Shown: positions 26,307 to 38,135 of the stretch, one piece after another
Numbering within the stretch: position 1 is the first letter of the stretch
Layout of the letters: every line of letters begins with the position of its first letter
Source: Strix aluco
Taxonomy: Eukaryota; Chordata; Aves; Strigiformes; Strigidae
Assembly: GCF_031877795.1 (NCBI RefSeq)
Contig: NC_133941.1
Span: 24,032,251 to 24,096,250 of the forward strand
Reading direction: 5' to 3'
Length of the DNA stretch: 64,000 bases
Notes under the pieces: model-generated
The model's input: only the letters and a program-made list of their open reading frames with translations
The model's database searches: none
Told to the model about the DNA's origin: nothing
Program-made: the position numbers and the translations under genes

Positions 26307-26621
26307 AAGCCGGCGTGACGCCCAGGCCGGCGCGGCCCTCGTGGCCCTCGCCCACGGCCGCGGGTGGCTCTGGTTCCCCGCGGGCGCCGCGCCCCGGTAA
26401 TGTGTGTATATAAACAAAGCCCATAAGAAATGTACAAATATAAAAAGCTACAAACATTAATAAATTACATCGTCACAAAACACGGAAACACTCCACAAGG
26501 TGCTAGTAAAATAACTGTCTCCCTCCTCGTACAAGAAGTTACGCAAAGAGCTGGTACCGGCGGGCGGCGCCCCGGAGAGACTTTCCCCTTATAAAAAACC
26601 GGTGGTGGTTATTCCAAAAGC

Positions 26622-26629
26622 TATGTACA
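26622..26629 (-). promoter_or_regulatory. Pumilio-type recognition element in PHF2 3' UTR
   Basis: The minus (mRNA) strand reads TGTACATA, which fits the Pumilio consensus UGUAHAUA. It lies in the AU-rich part of the 3' UTR near the stop-proximal GC-rich block. An 8-mer can occur by chance, so binding is only suggested. Confidence 0.3.
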
Positions 26630-26756
26630 AGCTACATTCTAGGAAAAGGATGCCTCGGGAAACGCAGCTACACAGGGCGGCAGGGGGTTGCCTGAGAAAC
26701 GCGCCCAACGCCTCCCAGCCCAACGCCTCAGCCCGGCGGCCGCCGCCGCCCCACGG

Positions 26757-26789
26757 CCCCCGCCCCGCCCCACCGGCCCCACCGGCCCC
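26757..26789 (-). promoter_or_regulatory. Potential RNA G-quadruplex in PHF2 3' UTR
   Basis: On the mRNA strand five runs of four or more G follow each other with loops of 5, 5, 1 and 1 bases. This satisfies the usual G-quadruplex pattern of four G-tracts with loops of 1-7. It lies about 330 bases after the stop codon. Confidence 0.5.
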
Positions 26790-26901
26790 AGCCGGTCCCG
26801 CGGCCCCGGCCCGCTCCGCCCGGCAGCGCTGCCCCGCCCGGGCCGCCCCGCGCTGCCCCCCCGCTGCCGCTGCGCCCGAGGGCCGGGGCCGGGACCGGGG
26901 C

Positions 26902-26914
26902 GGGGGGGGGGGGG
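26902..26914 (+). repeat. Homopolymer G run in GC-rich 3' UTR
   Basis: Thirteen consecutive G on the plus strand (C in the mRNA), flanked by further G-rich sequence. Such runs are difficult to sequence and the length may be unreliable. Confidence 0.8.
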
Positions 26915-27114
26915 CCCGGCGCGCTCCTCCGCGGCCGGGATTAGTATTAACTTTTTGCGGCTAGTCACTCTCAGCACTCTGAGAAAGGACATCTATATTA
27001 AAAAATATTTATAGCAGGATTCTGTACACTCCGACCGCTGAAAGTTAAAGGGGTTCTTGTGGTGGTGGCCCAGAGGACGCGGCAGCGGCCCCGGGCTGCC
27101 CGCCGGCCCGGCCG

Positions 27115-27203
27115 CTAGAGCAGCAGCTTCCCGTTCCGGTGGATCTTCAGGATCTTGCCGAGCCGCTGCTTGGCCGTGGCCATCCCCTTCTTCGTGCGCT
27201 TCC
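27115..27203 (-). CDS. PHF2: PHF2 terminal coding exon and stop codon (residues ~1033-1061)
   Basis: It encodes [18 protein letters not shown], then [11 protein letters not shown], then TAG at 27115-27117. The C-terminal peptide is identical by eye to human PHF2. The acceptor is TTCCAG. The exon lies inside a strongly GC-rich stretch, unlike the rest of the gene. It continues without a break into the 3' UTR. Confidence 0.97.
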
Positions 27204-29796
27204 CTGGAAGGAGAGCGGGGAGCGGGGTGAGCGCCCGCCCCGCCCCGCCCCACCGCAACGGCCCCGCACCGGCCGCTCCCTTCCCCCGGGGCCCCCCCGG
27301 GCCGGCCCTGCCCCCCCAACCCTCCGGTGCGGGGACCCTCCCGCGGCCCCCGGGCAGGGCTCGGCGGGGAGCACAGCACGGCCGGGGCTCACGGCGCCCC
27401 CACGCCCAGGGCACACCCCGCTCGTCTCATCCCCTCTGCTGGGGCTCCTCCTGCCTCCGCAGTGCCAGCCCCGCTGCCCCCTGCCCTCGCTCGCCCTGGC
27501 TCACGGCTCATGGGTGCCCCCTCTCCCAGCCCAGCCCCCCCGGAGCCCGTCCCGCTGCTCCCGGGAGAGCCTGCACGCACACACCAGCACCCCGCAGCTC
27601 CTGGCACCCGGCAGGCTACTGCCGCGCCCGCCTTCGCTCCCGGGAGCTCCGGGCACCTCTCTGCCATCCTCCAAGGGCAACCTGCGGCACAGGGATGCTG
27701 AGCTCACGTGCCACCATGAGTCCTGGCCCAGCACTGCCCCAGGGATGCCCGGTCCCCTGCCCGCCGCCCTGAGACCAACGCACGTACCATCGCAGCTCCA
27801 CATGTCTCCTTGCCCTCTCTCCCCCTAGCACTAGAGAGACCACCTGCCTCCAGCCTTGCCAGCAGGACACTAAAAAGATGCACACACAGACACTCACACA
27901 CACACACACACACACTTCCTACAGAGTCAGGCTAGGTCCAAGGCACTACAACACGCCCAAAGTGGACAACATTCCCTGTCCCCATATCGACGAGAGGACA
28001 CTACCACCACGAGCCCAAGCCCCTGCTGCTGAGCTGCGTGGTTCAGTGAGGTCTGTGCTCCCTGTGTACTGGCCCCGGGACTGGTGCAGCTGCCCCACCG
28101 CTCGCCAGCTACCACGTTATGGCCAGGAACTCCCCGGGTCACCAAGGCACCCGGGACTGCCAGGAACAACACAAAGCCACGCAGCATCTTCTCTTCCCAT
28201 CATGCTGCCATGGGTGCACTCGTGTGCACCACCTGCAGAGGCTTCGCTCCTCTCCACTTTTGCCACCTGCATTAATTGTCCCAGCCTTAAAGACCACGAC
28301 AGTGTGGGTGACACTTTCCATGGGAAGTTCCCTCATGCCTCATCCTTTCGCCTCACTCTTTAAGACTGAGAGACCTTCCCTGAGGAGGTCCTAGAGTTCC
28401 CTAATTCTGCTTCATCCCACCATCTCCTTCAAAGTTCCTTCATTCCTAGTGATGCCCAGTCTGGTAGCCTCCAGGCTCAGGACTCTCCTGTGCTCCATGC
28501 AGAGATGCCCCGAAGTCCCCTTGGTGCCCCAGCTGTCCCAAGACCCTGCACAGGAGGCCCTGAAAGTGCTCTGCTCCCTGTGAGGTCAGCCACTCACTTT
28601 CTTGGGACATGGCTCCTTCCCTCCTTTGAGGACTGAGCTATACCATGGGCAAGGTGTGATCCACATGCCTACACAGGCTGCCTTCACAATGCCCTGACTG
28701 GGTCACCCAGCTCACCGGCCAGGCTGGGGTTCAGCTCCATTCAGGACTCCTCTTCCCATCACATCTTCCACTGGCTTGGACCTACTTCACTAATGCCACC
28801 ATTTCACCACAAAGATGCAATTCCAGGCAAATACGTTCATTCCACTCCGGTTCTGCAGACAGGCACAGGTATGACCAGCTCCTGGCAGGACCCTAGCACC
28901 TACCACGGGCTATGCATGTCCTCTTGTATGGCCCATTCAAGCTGCTCTGACGTTTTACTCTTTGCCAGGACACCATGCACTACCTCTAATTTGCTTCACT
29001 CAAATATAGGGCAACTCAGGAAACATCTGCCATGTTGCCCTGCTTTTTATATCAGGGCCTCTCCCAGTGGGAGAAATTCCAGAAATTCCCACTTAGTCTT
29101 CACACTACACGGTGCCTGTCCCACACACCTGCCTCTGTCACGCTTTCGAAGCAAAGTTCAAGCAGAGAATAGGAGGTTCTAGCCCAGACTCCAGGACAGC
29201 CTCAGCTTTCTAACGCTTTCCCTATGGCAGACAACAAGCGGCCTCTTCCTCTCTCCTGGCTTTGGTTGTGTAGCTGTGTTACTCCCAAGGTTTGATATTC
29301 CTCTGCTCCCTTGGGGCAACTCTCAAGACAGGTTTGCAGAATTGCACTGCTCTACACCCACTGGGTAGCATGTTCTTACGTACAAGTCAGCACAGGTATA
29401 CAACCACCACCCAACCACAGCAGTGCCTGAGCTAGCCCTGGGCAGAACAGCCTTCATGGATGCATCTTCCCCCAGACAAGGCTTCACCAGACAGGCTGGG
29501 CTGTGATGTGACCACCAGGTGTTCCTCAGGAGCCTCAGGCAGGCTCAGGAGTACTTTCTAGCACGGGATGCCTCACACCCTGCAACAAACAGCCCAGCAG
29601 CAAAATGCATGCTTGGGCCCACAGTGCCAGGACAGGCAAGGCCACGGGCCCTCTCTCTGACCAGATCTGACCTGCCACAGCACTTCTACACACCCATGGC
29701 AGACACAACACGTGAGGGCCCTGCAAAAGGCACGGATTACGTGACCGGTTCACCCTTTCCCGGTCCTACACCATAACCCCAGGCGTTTCCTGGTAC
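27204..29796 (-). other. PHF2: PHF2 last intron
   Basis: The intron runs GTACCA to TTCCAG. Its 3' part (27204-27760) is very GC-rich and continues the GC-rich block of the terminal exon; long open frames there (for example 27139-27828 plus) are a side effect of low stop-codon density. It contains a CA microsatellite at 27881-27915. Confidence 0.85.
27881..27915 (+). repeat. CA microsatellite
   Basis: CA dinucleotides with two interruptions (CAGA and CACT), about 35 bases, inside the last PHF2 intron. Confidence 0.9.
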
Positions 29797-30058
29797 CTTT
29801 GGCGGAGGCATTGTTCTGCGAGGATGATGAGGGTCTCCTCTGTGTGAGGAAAACACCGGGTGCCATCGGCTGCGATCCCCTGTTAGGCTGGGCGACCCCA
29901 AAAGTGCTGGCCCCTGCGGTGTACTCGTGATCTGTGAGGCTGCTGGCATGTGACTCCAGCTTCGGCTCTGGTGAGCTGCCTTCCTGAGCCGGTTTGTTCG
30001 CGTTGTTGGTTGACAGCTTCTTTTTGGTATTTTTTTTCTTCTTGCCTTTTTGTTCCTC
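29797..30058 (-). CDS. PHF2: PHF2 coding exon with PKA-site motif (residues ~946-1033)
   Basis: It encodes [51 protein letters not shown] and [17 protein letters not shown]. The RRPS motif (Ser codon at 29828-29830, Arg codons at 29834-29839) aligns with human Ser1056, the reported PKA site that activates PHF2. The long Ser/Thr/Pro/Ala repeat of human PHF2 before QEGSSPEP is absent, which explains most of the length difference. The acceptor is TTAAAG and the donor GTACCA, ending with one base of Gly. Confidence 0.96.
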
Positions 30059-31259
30059 CTTTAAAATGACAAACATGAAGCTCAGATTAATCCCCAGAAG
30101 ACCCTTAGGTATGGCAAGGGCCAGCGGCGTTGCTTAGGGTCCTGATACAACGAAACCCCATGAGGTTTGCCATGTACAAACTGCTGGGGGTCTGTTCCGA
30201 TACCATCTCTCTCACAGCTCTCCCTGCTGCACTCACACATTTGCCTTTCTTGCATCTATGTATGTGCTTTGTGCAGAGCCTCCTTGTTTGTTACTCTGCA
30301 TACCCTGCGGTGAATGGGAGCCAGCCAGGACCAAAATGACCCTGCCTTGGGAGAGCAGCGTAGTTTTGCATGAACAAATCTTTCGATGTTCCACAAAAAC
30401 TGGCACCTCCTATCTTCAGGTATCTTCATACACTTTCACAATAGCATGGATGATATTAAACATCCCATTGATTCACAGACTGCCTCCTGCTAGGACACAC
30501 ACATTAACTCTCGACCTGTAACTGCACACATACATACACACATACCATGAGAACAGTGCTCCGCCACCATCCTGTTTCCCTTGCCTACCTTCAGTCCACT
30601 TCTTGATGAAACCCTGCTACCATTCTTAGAGCTCTTCTGCTCAACAGAAGCCCAATGCCACCAAAACCTGCACCTCCAGCAACTTGCCAAGGTGTCTCAC
30701 CAGCCTTGTTCCAGCAGACCTTGTCAGCTTTGCGCCTCACGGTGTCACATTTGTGGGGCTATGTGTGTTAGGTGCTTTGCATCTCTCTGACCTCTTCAGA
30801 GACCAGACTCTTATCAACATCCAAAGTGCCTCCGTATCTTCACTAAACTGACCCATAGTTACCCACAGTTCACCAGATCTTTAGAAGCAAATCCTTACAC
30901 TTCCCAGCAGCTGATTTCCACAGACAAGGCAATCACACCCGTCAGACTCTCAAATACACATCGATACGCGGTTCATGCACACTCCTTTCGGGCAGCCTCC
31001 TCCTACCTTAGCCTGGTAGCTATGCTCACACTTCTCTACACTTCCAATACATCGCCTGCTCTGCGCTGCGGCGTTGTCAGATATGTTGTGACTATTGGAC
31101 TTTCATCCCATTTATTTCCCTTAGACTGTTGAGCCCTGTGGCACTGGCATGAATAAACACTGAGGAGGACTGGCACTGCACTGCTATTCGGGCATGACTC
31201 TGTTGCTGGGGGAGAGGGCTTTCACTTCCTGACAGCTACTACTTCTCAAGCAACCTCAC

Positions 31260-31369
31260 CTGTTGTGACAACTTTGCGGCAGCAGCGGCGAGTCCAGTTT
31301 CAATGGAGGCGACTCTTGTGCCCTCTCGCACCGGTCTGTCTTGACGAGGCACCGAGGGGCCAACTCGTG
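31260..31369 (-). CDS. PHF2: PHF2 coding exon, alanine-containing helix (residues ~909-945)
   Basis: It encodes [20 protein letters not shown] and [17 protein letters not shown], identical by eye to the remembered human sequence over its whole length. That degree of conservation in an otherwise loose C-terminal half suggests a partner-binding helix (inference). The acceptor is TTGTAG and the donor GTGAGG, ending in phase 0. Confidence 0.96.
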
Positions 31370-32294
31370 CTACAAGGAAAGCAGATGCAGGTGAACCATG
31401 CAGAATGTGCCCATGTGAGCAGCATAACCACAGGCTGGGCAGTGAGGCTCTGCCTTCCTGAGCAGGGAGGGCCAGGGATGCTGCAGCCTCTGCCCCATCC
31501 TTCCCCAGGACGCATGCAAAGGCAGGAGGTGCCAACCACCGCCAGTCACAGCGGCCTGGGGAGAAGCTGCCAATAAAGATGTAGCACAGCTGAGCAATTT
31601 CACTGGCAGTTGCAGCTGCCTGAAGCCAAAGCCACGGAAGGGTTCTGCCTACACTACAGACACGAGCGACTCCAGCATCACTTCCAAATGGACAGTGTTT
31701 ACCGCCCCATCAGCTGGGGGTGGACATGCAGTGCCACAGGCTGATGAGACATGGGCTGCTTGTCACACACACAGCAAGCCGAGGAGACTCCCTTGTTAGT
31801 GGGCCACAGCAAAGGTGTCTAAGGACCCTCTGGCCTGTCACTGCCTCTGGTGAGCCACAACAAAAACACCCTTCCAGGCCAGCAGCTTTGGCTGAACCTG
31901 TGGGAGACTATTCCCACACTCTCTCGTTACTCTTTACACAGTCAACACCTAAAAGGCACGGCAACTCAGCTGTCTGGGGTTTCACTGTTACACCGCTGCT
32001 AAGGTGGCCACCAATTGTTCCATCACCAAGAGTGTGAAGAAAAATAAACGAACAACACACCAAGAAATTACTTTTTCCTGCCAACTGATTGACGGAGGAA
32101 GGCTAGCACTGCTCAGCATGAGTCCCAGCACATGATACCACCTCCCACTGTGCTGGAAAGGATTAATCCTTCACATGATAAACAAATCGCTAGTTCTGGT
32201 CTTACCATTTCCACATTCTTTGAAAAATCGCTGGTTCTTTAGGGACCTGCATGATTTAGCCTGAGTCTGGGCAGCATGGACCATATGGACTTAC

Positions 32295-32390
32295 CCGTTG
32301 GACTGTAAGGGGCATCATCTGAACTTTTCCTTTTCTTTGATCGGGATTTGAATACAGGATTATCTTCATCTGATTCGAGAGAAGGGTAAA
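32295..32390 (-). CDS. PHF2: PHF2 coding exon, basic nuclear-localisation-like segment (residues ~877-909)
   Basis: It encodes [20 protein letters not shown], then [12 protein letters not shown]. The run FKSRSKKRK is a plausible nuclear localisation signal (inference). The acceptor is CTGTAG and the donor GTAAGT. The exon completes a split Val codon and opens a split Ala codon. Confidence 0.95.
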
Positions 32391-34110
32391 CTACAGCAGG
32401 AAACAAAGGCAATGGTTTCAGTGTAGGAAACAGCTTTACCCTGCACAGAGGCCCACTTGCTCTGTACAGGTGTGGTGACTACAGGCATCACAGCTAGAAC
32501 AGCAAGGTCCCCCAGGGTACCACGGAGTGGTGACACAGCAGCAAGTCAGGGGACTTTCTCCTGCTCCCGTCTACACGCTACACTTGGAGCTGCTGTCACT
32601 AAACTGAGACCAGGTACTTTTAGGATACACAGAGAAACTTCTCAGACAGGAAAAATGTCTTCCTCTTGTCTGTGGAGCAGCAGCACAGCTAGAAGAGACA
32701 TGAGCAGGTTCCCTTATCTCAACATAGACTGGTACTGAGGACATGTCAGCCAACCACTTCATTCAGCACCACACCTTCCTGGCCCGTATGACTCCCATAC
32801 AGTTAGGGAGAGACAAATGAGACAGCGTGAGTATCCAGAAGATGAACATGAACCATTCTACCCTAGGACCCTTCACAGGCCTCTGAGATAAACACCAACT
32901 TATCTGTCTAAACTTTGTCCCAGCCTGTACTATGAAGTTTCTGCATTTTTTTTTTCACATGCGTTTGATTTTCTTGCCAGTTGCCATTTGTTACATCACT
33001 GGTGATTTTGGCATTACTGTGGCATTTGGCCACTGACACTAGAAGTCTGCTGATCAGATGTGGCACTAACAGAGCCTCTGGAAACCAAGCTTGCTCACAA
33101 CAAAGACTCTCCATTCACTGGCAGCACAGACAAATAATAAGCAAATCCACCCCTCAGTAGAGCAGAGTCTTGTTCATGCACGGCATCTGTCTGTAAACCA
33201 CAGCCCTGTCCAACAGCTTCTTGGAGCTGCCCTTTCCCAAAGCACCTTCCACCAGCACTACAACTGCATCCCAGTGCATGCAGCGCACTCTAAATGGCTG
33301 GGCAGCCTTCTGCAACGTGTCACAGCATCCCCATTTTGCCTTGGTGTCTCTGTTAATACTGTGAAAAGTCAGACACCACTTTTCCAACCATAACAAATGA
33401 TTTCTGATGGCCATGCTTGCCAGGCAGACTTAAACACACACATAGACTCTCCTGTTACGGAGCATAAACATCTACCAGCTTCCTGCCCTCTTTGGGACTT
33501 CAGGCTTTCCAGTCCCTATCAGTCTTCACATTAACGCTTTTCTTCATTTCCTCATTTCTTATACTCAAAAATGCTTCTGCTGATTATTATGGCAGAACTG
33601 ATACAACTGGTGCAAACTGGCTTTGTGCCCATTTCTGCTTGAGATGCTTGCATTCTCTGCCAACACTCAACATACCATTGGATCCCTTTTCCCAGTACAA
33701 ATTCAACTTCTCACTCACCTTAGCTATTTTATTGCTATTGTGCAGACAAGGACATTTCTGTCACAAGTACCAGTACCTGACACACATTTCCGGGATAGTT
33801 TCCTGTGTCTTGGCTGACAGCTGCACTTTCAGTGGGCTTCCGTGCTCCTTAAGATCTTTTGATTGTGACATGCCTCAAATACAGTCTACCTGGGTGGCTC
33901 TGTAGTCAGTCTACCTATCATACAGTGTTTGCTTAATTTTGCCGTGCAGAACTCTTGCTATTTGCACTTTCCAAAATACCCAGTTGGTTTCAACGTGACA
34001 GAAAGTGAGCAAGCGTATCATGAGAAACATGGGGGATATTGCAAACATGCACAAATATGTACATGCACACCCAGGCACACACTCACTCAGACAGCTTCCT
34101 TTGTATTTAC

Positions 34111-34388
34111 CGTAATCTGAATCTTTAAAACAGGCATCTAAGTGGTCCTGATCTTCATCGTAATCTTCGATGTCAATACTGTTCTTTGTGCTTTTCTTTA
34201 GCAACCGCTTGCCAGCATTTTTGTTGCTGCCACCACCTGTTTTTTTAGAGTTTTGTGTGGAGATGGAGTTATTCTTCGCCTGATTGGTACCCCACGATGT
34301 CTGGAGGCAGGACTCTGACGACTGGAGGTTTGCCATCGACAGCATGCCCTGGATTGCTTCTTGCGTGCTGGGTGAGGCAGGTGGCTGA
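34111..34388 (-). CDS. PHF2: PHF2 coding exon (residues ~784-877)
   Basis: This 278-nt exon follows the largest intron. It encodes [39 protein letters not shown], a variable Asn/Ser/Lys-rich stretch, [20 protein letters not shown] and [14 protein letters not shown]. The ends are conserved and the middle varies against human. The acceptor is CCGCAG and the donor GTAAAT. The ATG just upstream in the same frame (in the intron) is not a start. Confidence 0.95.
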
Positions 34389-37300
34389 CTGCGGGGAAAC
34401 ATTGAGAAATGAAAGAGCTATTAGCAATTCCAGAAAAACACAAACCCCTCACAAACAGTTGACTCCTTTCACTGCGCAGTACTGCTAGAGGAGATTTCCT
34501 GATTACTGCCCTTCGAGCAGCTGGGCATGCCGCAAGTGACACCAGTTATTTTTATGCTCACAGCAATATCACACACAGCATGTGAGATTTGGGGTTGCTG
34601 CCCCGGCAGCCGGGAGGCTGTGCCCCACGTGGGCAGCTCCCTGCGGGGGGCTGTGCTGTCGCTGGTGGGTGAGGACAGGGCTCAGGTAACTTTCCAAAGC
34701 CTGTAACAGCATTCCCAACAACACAGTGCCTCTACTAGCGACTCCGGGGGCTTAGGGGTCAGCCCTAGAGGGGAATGTCCTGGTGGGCTCCTGCTACATG
34801 CTGCCAAGCAAGTGGAGGAAGAATTTGAACAACTGGAAGGAAGCTCATGACCACGGGCCACAGTTCACACTGGGGGCTGTCACCTCTCCAGGATCTGCTG
34901 GAAGAGCAACATGGTAGGGCACAAGAAATGCAAGAGATTTCTGCAGTGCATTGGGAGGGTTTTCTGATGTGGATGTGGGATGGATTGATTATGAGAGATG
35001 CTGGAGAGATACAGACTGAATGGGTGGACTGCAGGATGGGTGGAAACCTTGCTTTCATTAAACTTGCTTTTTGGTATTTTATTGCCAGTTGTCAACAGGC
35101 ACGGCACATCTACTACAGAAAGAAATACATTCCTGCAGAGTAGGCTGAAGTCAAACGATGTGTAAATACTGACTGGCATGTATGCTTAGTGAGGTGGGAA
35201 AGCACGCTCCCACAACATAGAAGAACATAGAAGAACGATAATCTTGTCAGAGAACACCATCCATTAATTCTGCAACAGGCAGAACACATCATCAAATATT
35301 TCCAGAACTTTGGAGTTTGGGCAAATACTGAAATGCAAAAAAACTTGCTGTGGTAAGTTATGCAATAGAAGCCACTAACCTACAGCATTTGCCAAGCAAA
35401 TTAGCAGCACTTTCTCTTACTTGATCTTAATTTAATCGACTTTAAACCATTACAGAACTCCAGATAGAGTTAATGTACAAGACATAATGGGAATTTCGGA
35501 CACTAATTGCATTTATAAATAATCCTGAAAATGAGCTAAGACTGGCGTTAGCAGCTAGCAACTCAACGAATAGTTGAATATCGAAAAACGTATTTAGGAA
35601 AGAGACATTTTAATCCCCTCATTATCATGCCACATGCCTCAGCTTTCTCCCTGTCAAAGGCGTATTTTGCACCATCTATAAAAAATTAACATATTTTCTT
35701 TCCATTTTTCCCCCCAACTGTTTTTGCAAACACTGGACCCTCAAAACACTGCAAACAGACCATCAAACACTGACCACTAAATGGGCAAATGAGGGAGGAA
35801 CTGCCTTAAGCAACACATGCTTCAACAAATAAATTGTGGTTCTGAGAGTCAAACCGCAACCTGAATGTGTGGGTGAAATGTCTCAAAAAGACAGAGCCGC
35901 ACACAGGGCAAAGTGTTTCTCATTAGGGCATGTGCTTGCGAGTACTTCCATCAGAAGTATTTCAGCTTTCTAAACCAAAAAAAAAATCAAGAAGAATCAG
36001 GAAGCAATTTTTAAACTCTGGAAGGCCATATCCCCTTTCTGTAGCTTCAGCAATGATTTAAAAAAACCCACGGAAGTAAACTATCCGTGAGTTACAACTA
36101 TGACTTAAAAAACATTTAAAATGTGCACTAGAGCAGGAGCAAAGCAGCCAGAGTGCTTCTACCCCTGGCTCCCTTCTCGGCAGCCATCTGGCAAGGGTCC
36201 TTCAAACACAGTGAGGTGGCACTTGGTGATAGCACAGACCCTGCCACTGCTCTGCAAATCCCAGCAGCTTTGCTCTCCTCAAGCTAAAAAATTACGTTGT
36301 GGATGAATCAAGAAAAGGACACTTTAACAAACTGACCGGTAGCAGTTTGTGCCTTCTGCATGGGCTCCACTCCAGCATTTTGCATGGCCTCCTTTTTTGG
36401 GGTTTTATTGTTTCCTTTTACTCTTGTAAAGACAAGGACACATGATTGAGAGATTAGTTTCCTGCAATAACCATTTGCTGCCTAGCAAGCATCTGGTGAT
36501 TTTCAGCTGTGTATAGTGCAGGAACTGAAAGATGTCCTCACTGGAAACTGCCAGCTTCCCCTGCAACGCCCAGCAGCATGTGGTAAACCTTGGGGCAGAC
36601 GCTGCGTGGTCCACAGGCAAAAGAACCACTCAGACGGCCAGAAAGGCACGGCCAAAGCAGCATGGTGGCCGCCTGAATGACCCACAGGGCTGGGCTGCGG
36701 AGGACGAGTCCAAGGTACGCCAGGCCCAGCTCCCACCGCCGAGCTGGTACGGAGCCTGGCGGGCCAGCCTGCACCCGCCCCGAGCAGCCTGGGCTCACAG
36801 GCGTGCTGAGGAGCCACGGGCATGGGCACCACCAACTGCCTTTCTGCTGCTGCTCCCAGAGTTGAAACCGGCAGCGCGTTTTCACACTATTAACAAAGAG
36901 AAGCACCATAAAGGAAGGGAAAATTTGCTGTTAAAACTCATCCCAAATAAAATCTCCCCCAGGGCTGACCCTGGTCAGGACAATGTGATGAGGAGCAGGG
37001 AAGGGCAACTCATCACAGTGGGAACGTGAGGAAGATGACATTGGTCTGCATGGCACGGACGGCCTTGCGCCCTGCAGTGGTCTCTGCAGCTGTTTGTTGG
37101 GTTTAAGCCTTGGTGTCTCAGTGTCCCAGAACAGCTTGCCATTGCTAGCAGTATCTTCATCAGGGAAGAGCATAAAGCAGCCCTTCAGGCTACGTTTTTG
37201 GGGCTTTCACATTGCCTGCATTACCCGTCAAGATTTGACAAGAGCATCCCTTCCCTGACAGCATGCTCCAGAGCGGGTGGCAATAGGCAAACAGCCGTGA

Positions 37301-37997
37301 TCGTGACAAGAATACACACAGCTCAGCACCAACAGACGAAGGTTTTACCTCCTTAGTTGAGTGTGGCCCCTGCACTGTCTGGGCACAGGAATGATCCCAA
37401 CACCCTGAAGCTAAGAGAGGGTATCATGCAGGGAACTGGTGCCTCACTTTTCACGACCAATTCTGCTACTTCCATCTCTCTCTGAGGGTTTAACATCTCA
37501 AGGCAGGTCATCTCCTTCTTTTTGTAGGCAATTACCAAGCCTTTCACGCATATCCTCATATTTAGAAATTGAATTTATTAATTTCAGCAGAATATTACTC
37601 ATTGGGAGGTGGCTTCTTCCCCATTCTCCTTGCTGCCTACACAGATGGCTGAAGGCACCAAAGGGCAAGGGGGAGATGAGACACAGTAAGCTCACCAATG
37701 TCTCACCTTGCCTCTGAATAACTATCGCCCAGTCTCATCTTAAGGTTAGGGGAAAAATAGGTAAGGGCAAAGGAAAGTCACAGGAACCACTAAGCATTTT
37801 CTAAATGTAAATAAGAACTAGCCTGAAACAAGAACTATCTCATGGGGTTACAGAGAAGACAGAGTCAGACCCTTCTCAGTGGTGCACAGCAATAGGATGA
37901 AAGGCAGTGGTCACAAGCTGCAGCAGGGGAAATCCCAGCTCGACACACAAAGAAAAGGTCCATACTGAGGATGGCCAAGCAGCTCACACAGAAAGGC

Positions 37998-38135
37998 TGC
38001 AGAATTCCCATCCCTCAATATATTTAAAAATCAGGGCAATGCCCTGAACAACCGGGTCAAACTTTGCAGCTGGCTGTGCTGTGAGCAGGCGGCTGCACTA
38101 GGTGACTTCCTGAGGTCCCTTCCTGTGGGAAAGAA
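37998..38135 (+). mobile_element. CR1 LINE fragment, plus orientation, old
   Basis: The sequence matches the near-3' part of CR1 in order: a segment reading GGGCAATGCCCTGAACAACC, then CAGCTGGCTGTGCTGTGAGC, then CTAGGTGACTTCCTGAGGTC and CCTTCCTGTGGG. In avian CR1 the equivalent text ends with GAGGTCCCTTCCAACC. The 3' repeat tail is lost and substitutions are many, so it is an old copy. The limits are approximate. Confidence 0.75.

Larger units (their letters stand above)
26070..27114 (-). other. PHF2: PHF2 3' untranslated region (left end approximate)
   Basis: About 1.05 kb follows the stop codon. The first part (about 26690-27114) is extremely GC- and CpG-rich; the distal part (about 26090-26690) is AU-rich, with stretches such as TTTTTATATTTGTACA on the minus strand that look like conserved vertebrate 3' UTR. 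No canonical AATAAA was found on the minus strand. The best candidate is the variant AGTAAA (plus 26096-26101), followed by a GU-rich stretch, which would place cleavage near 26070-26085. The end is therefore an inference. Confidence 0.6.
30059..34110 (-). other. PHF2: PHF2 introns between the four exons at 29.8-34.4 kb, nothing further seen
   Basis: The three introns 30059-31259, 31370-32294 and 32391-34110 contain ordinary unique sequence. I see no repeat family, nested gene or RNA gene in them. Confidence 0.7.

Noticed and set aside
27139-27828. 229-codon plus-strand and several overlapping frames
   Set aside because: They lie in GC-rich DNA where stop codons are rare; they overlap the true terminal PHF2 exon on the other strand and show no domain.
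36532-37029. 165-codon plus-strand frame in the large PHF2 intron
   Set aside because: No domain, no splice context, and an equally long frame on the opposite strand; typical of GC-richer intron DNA.
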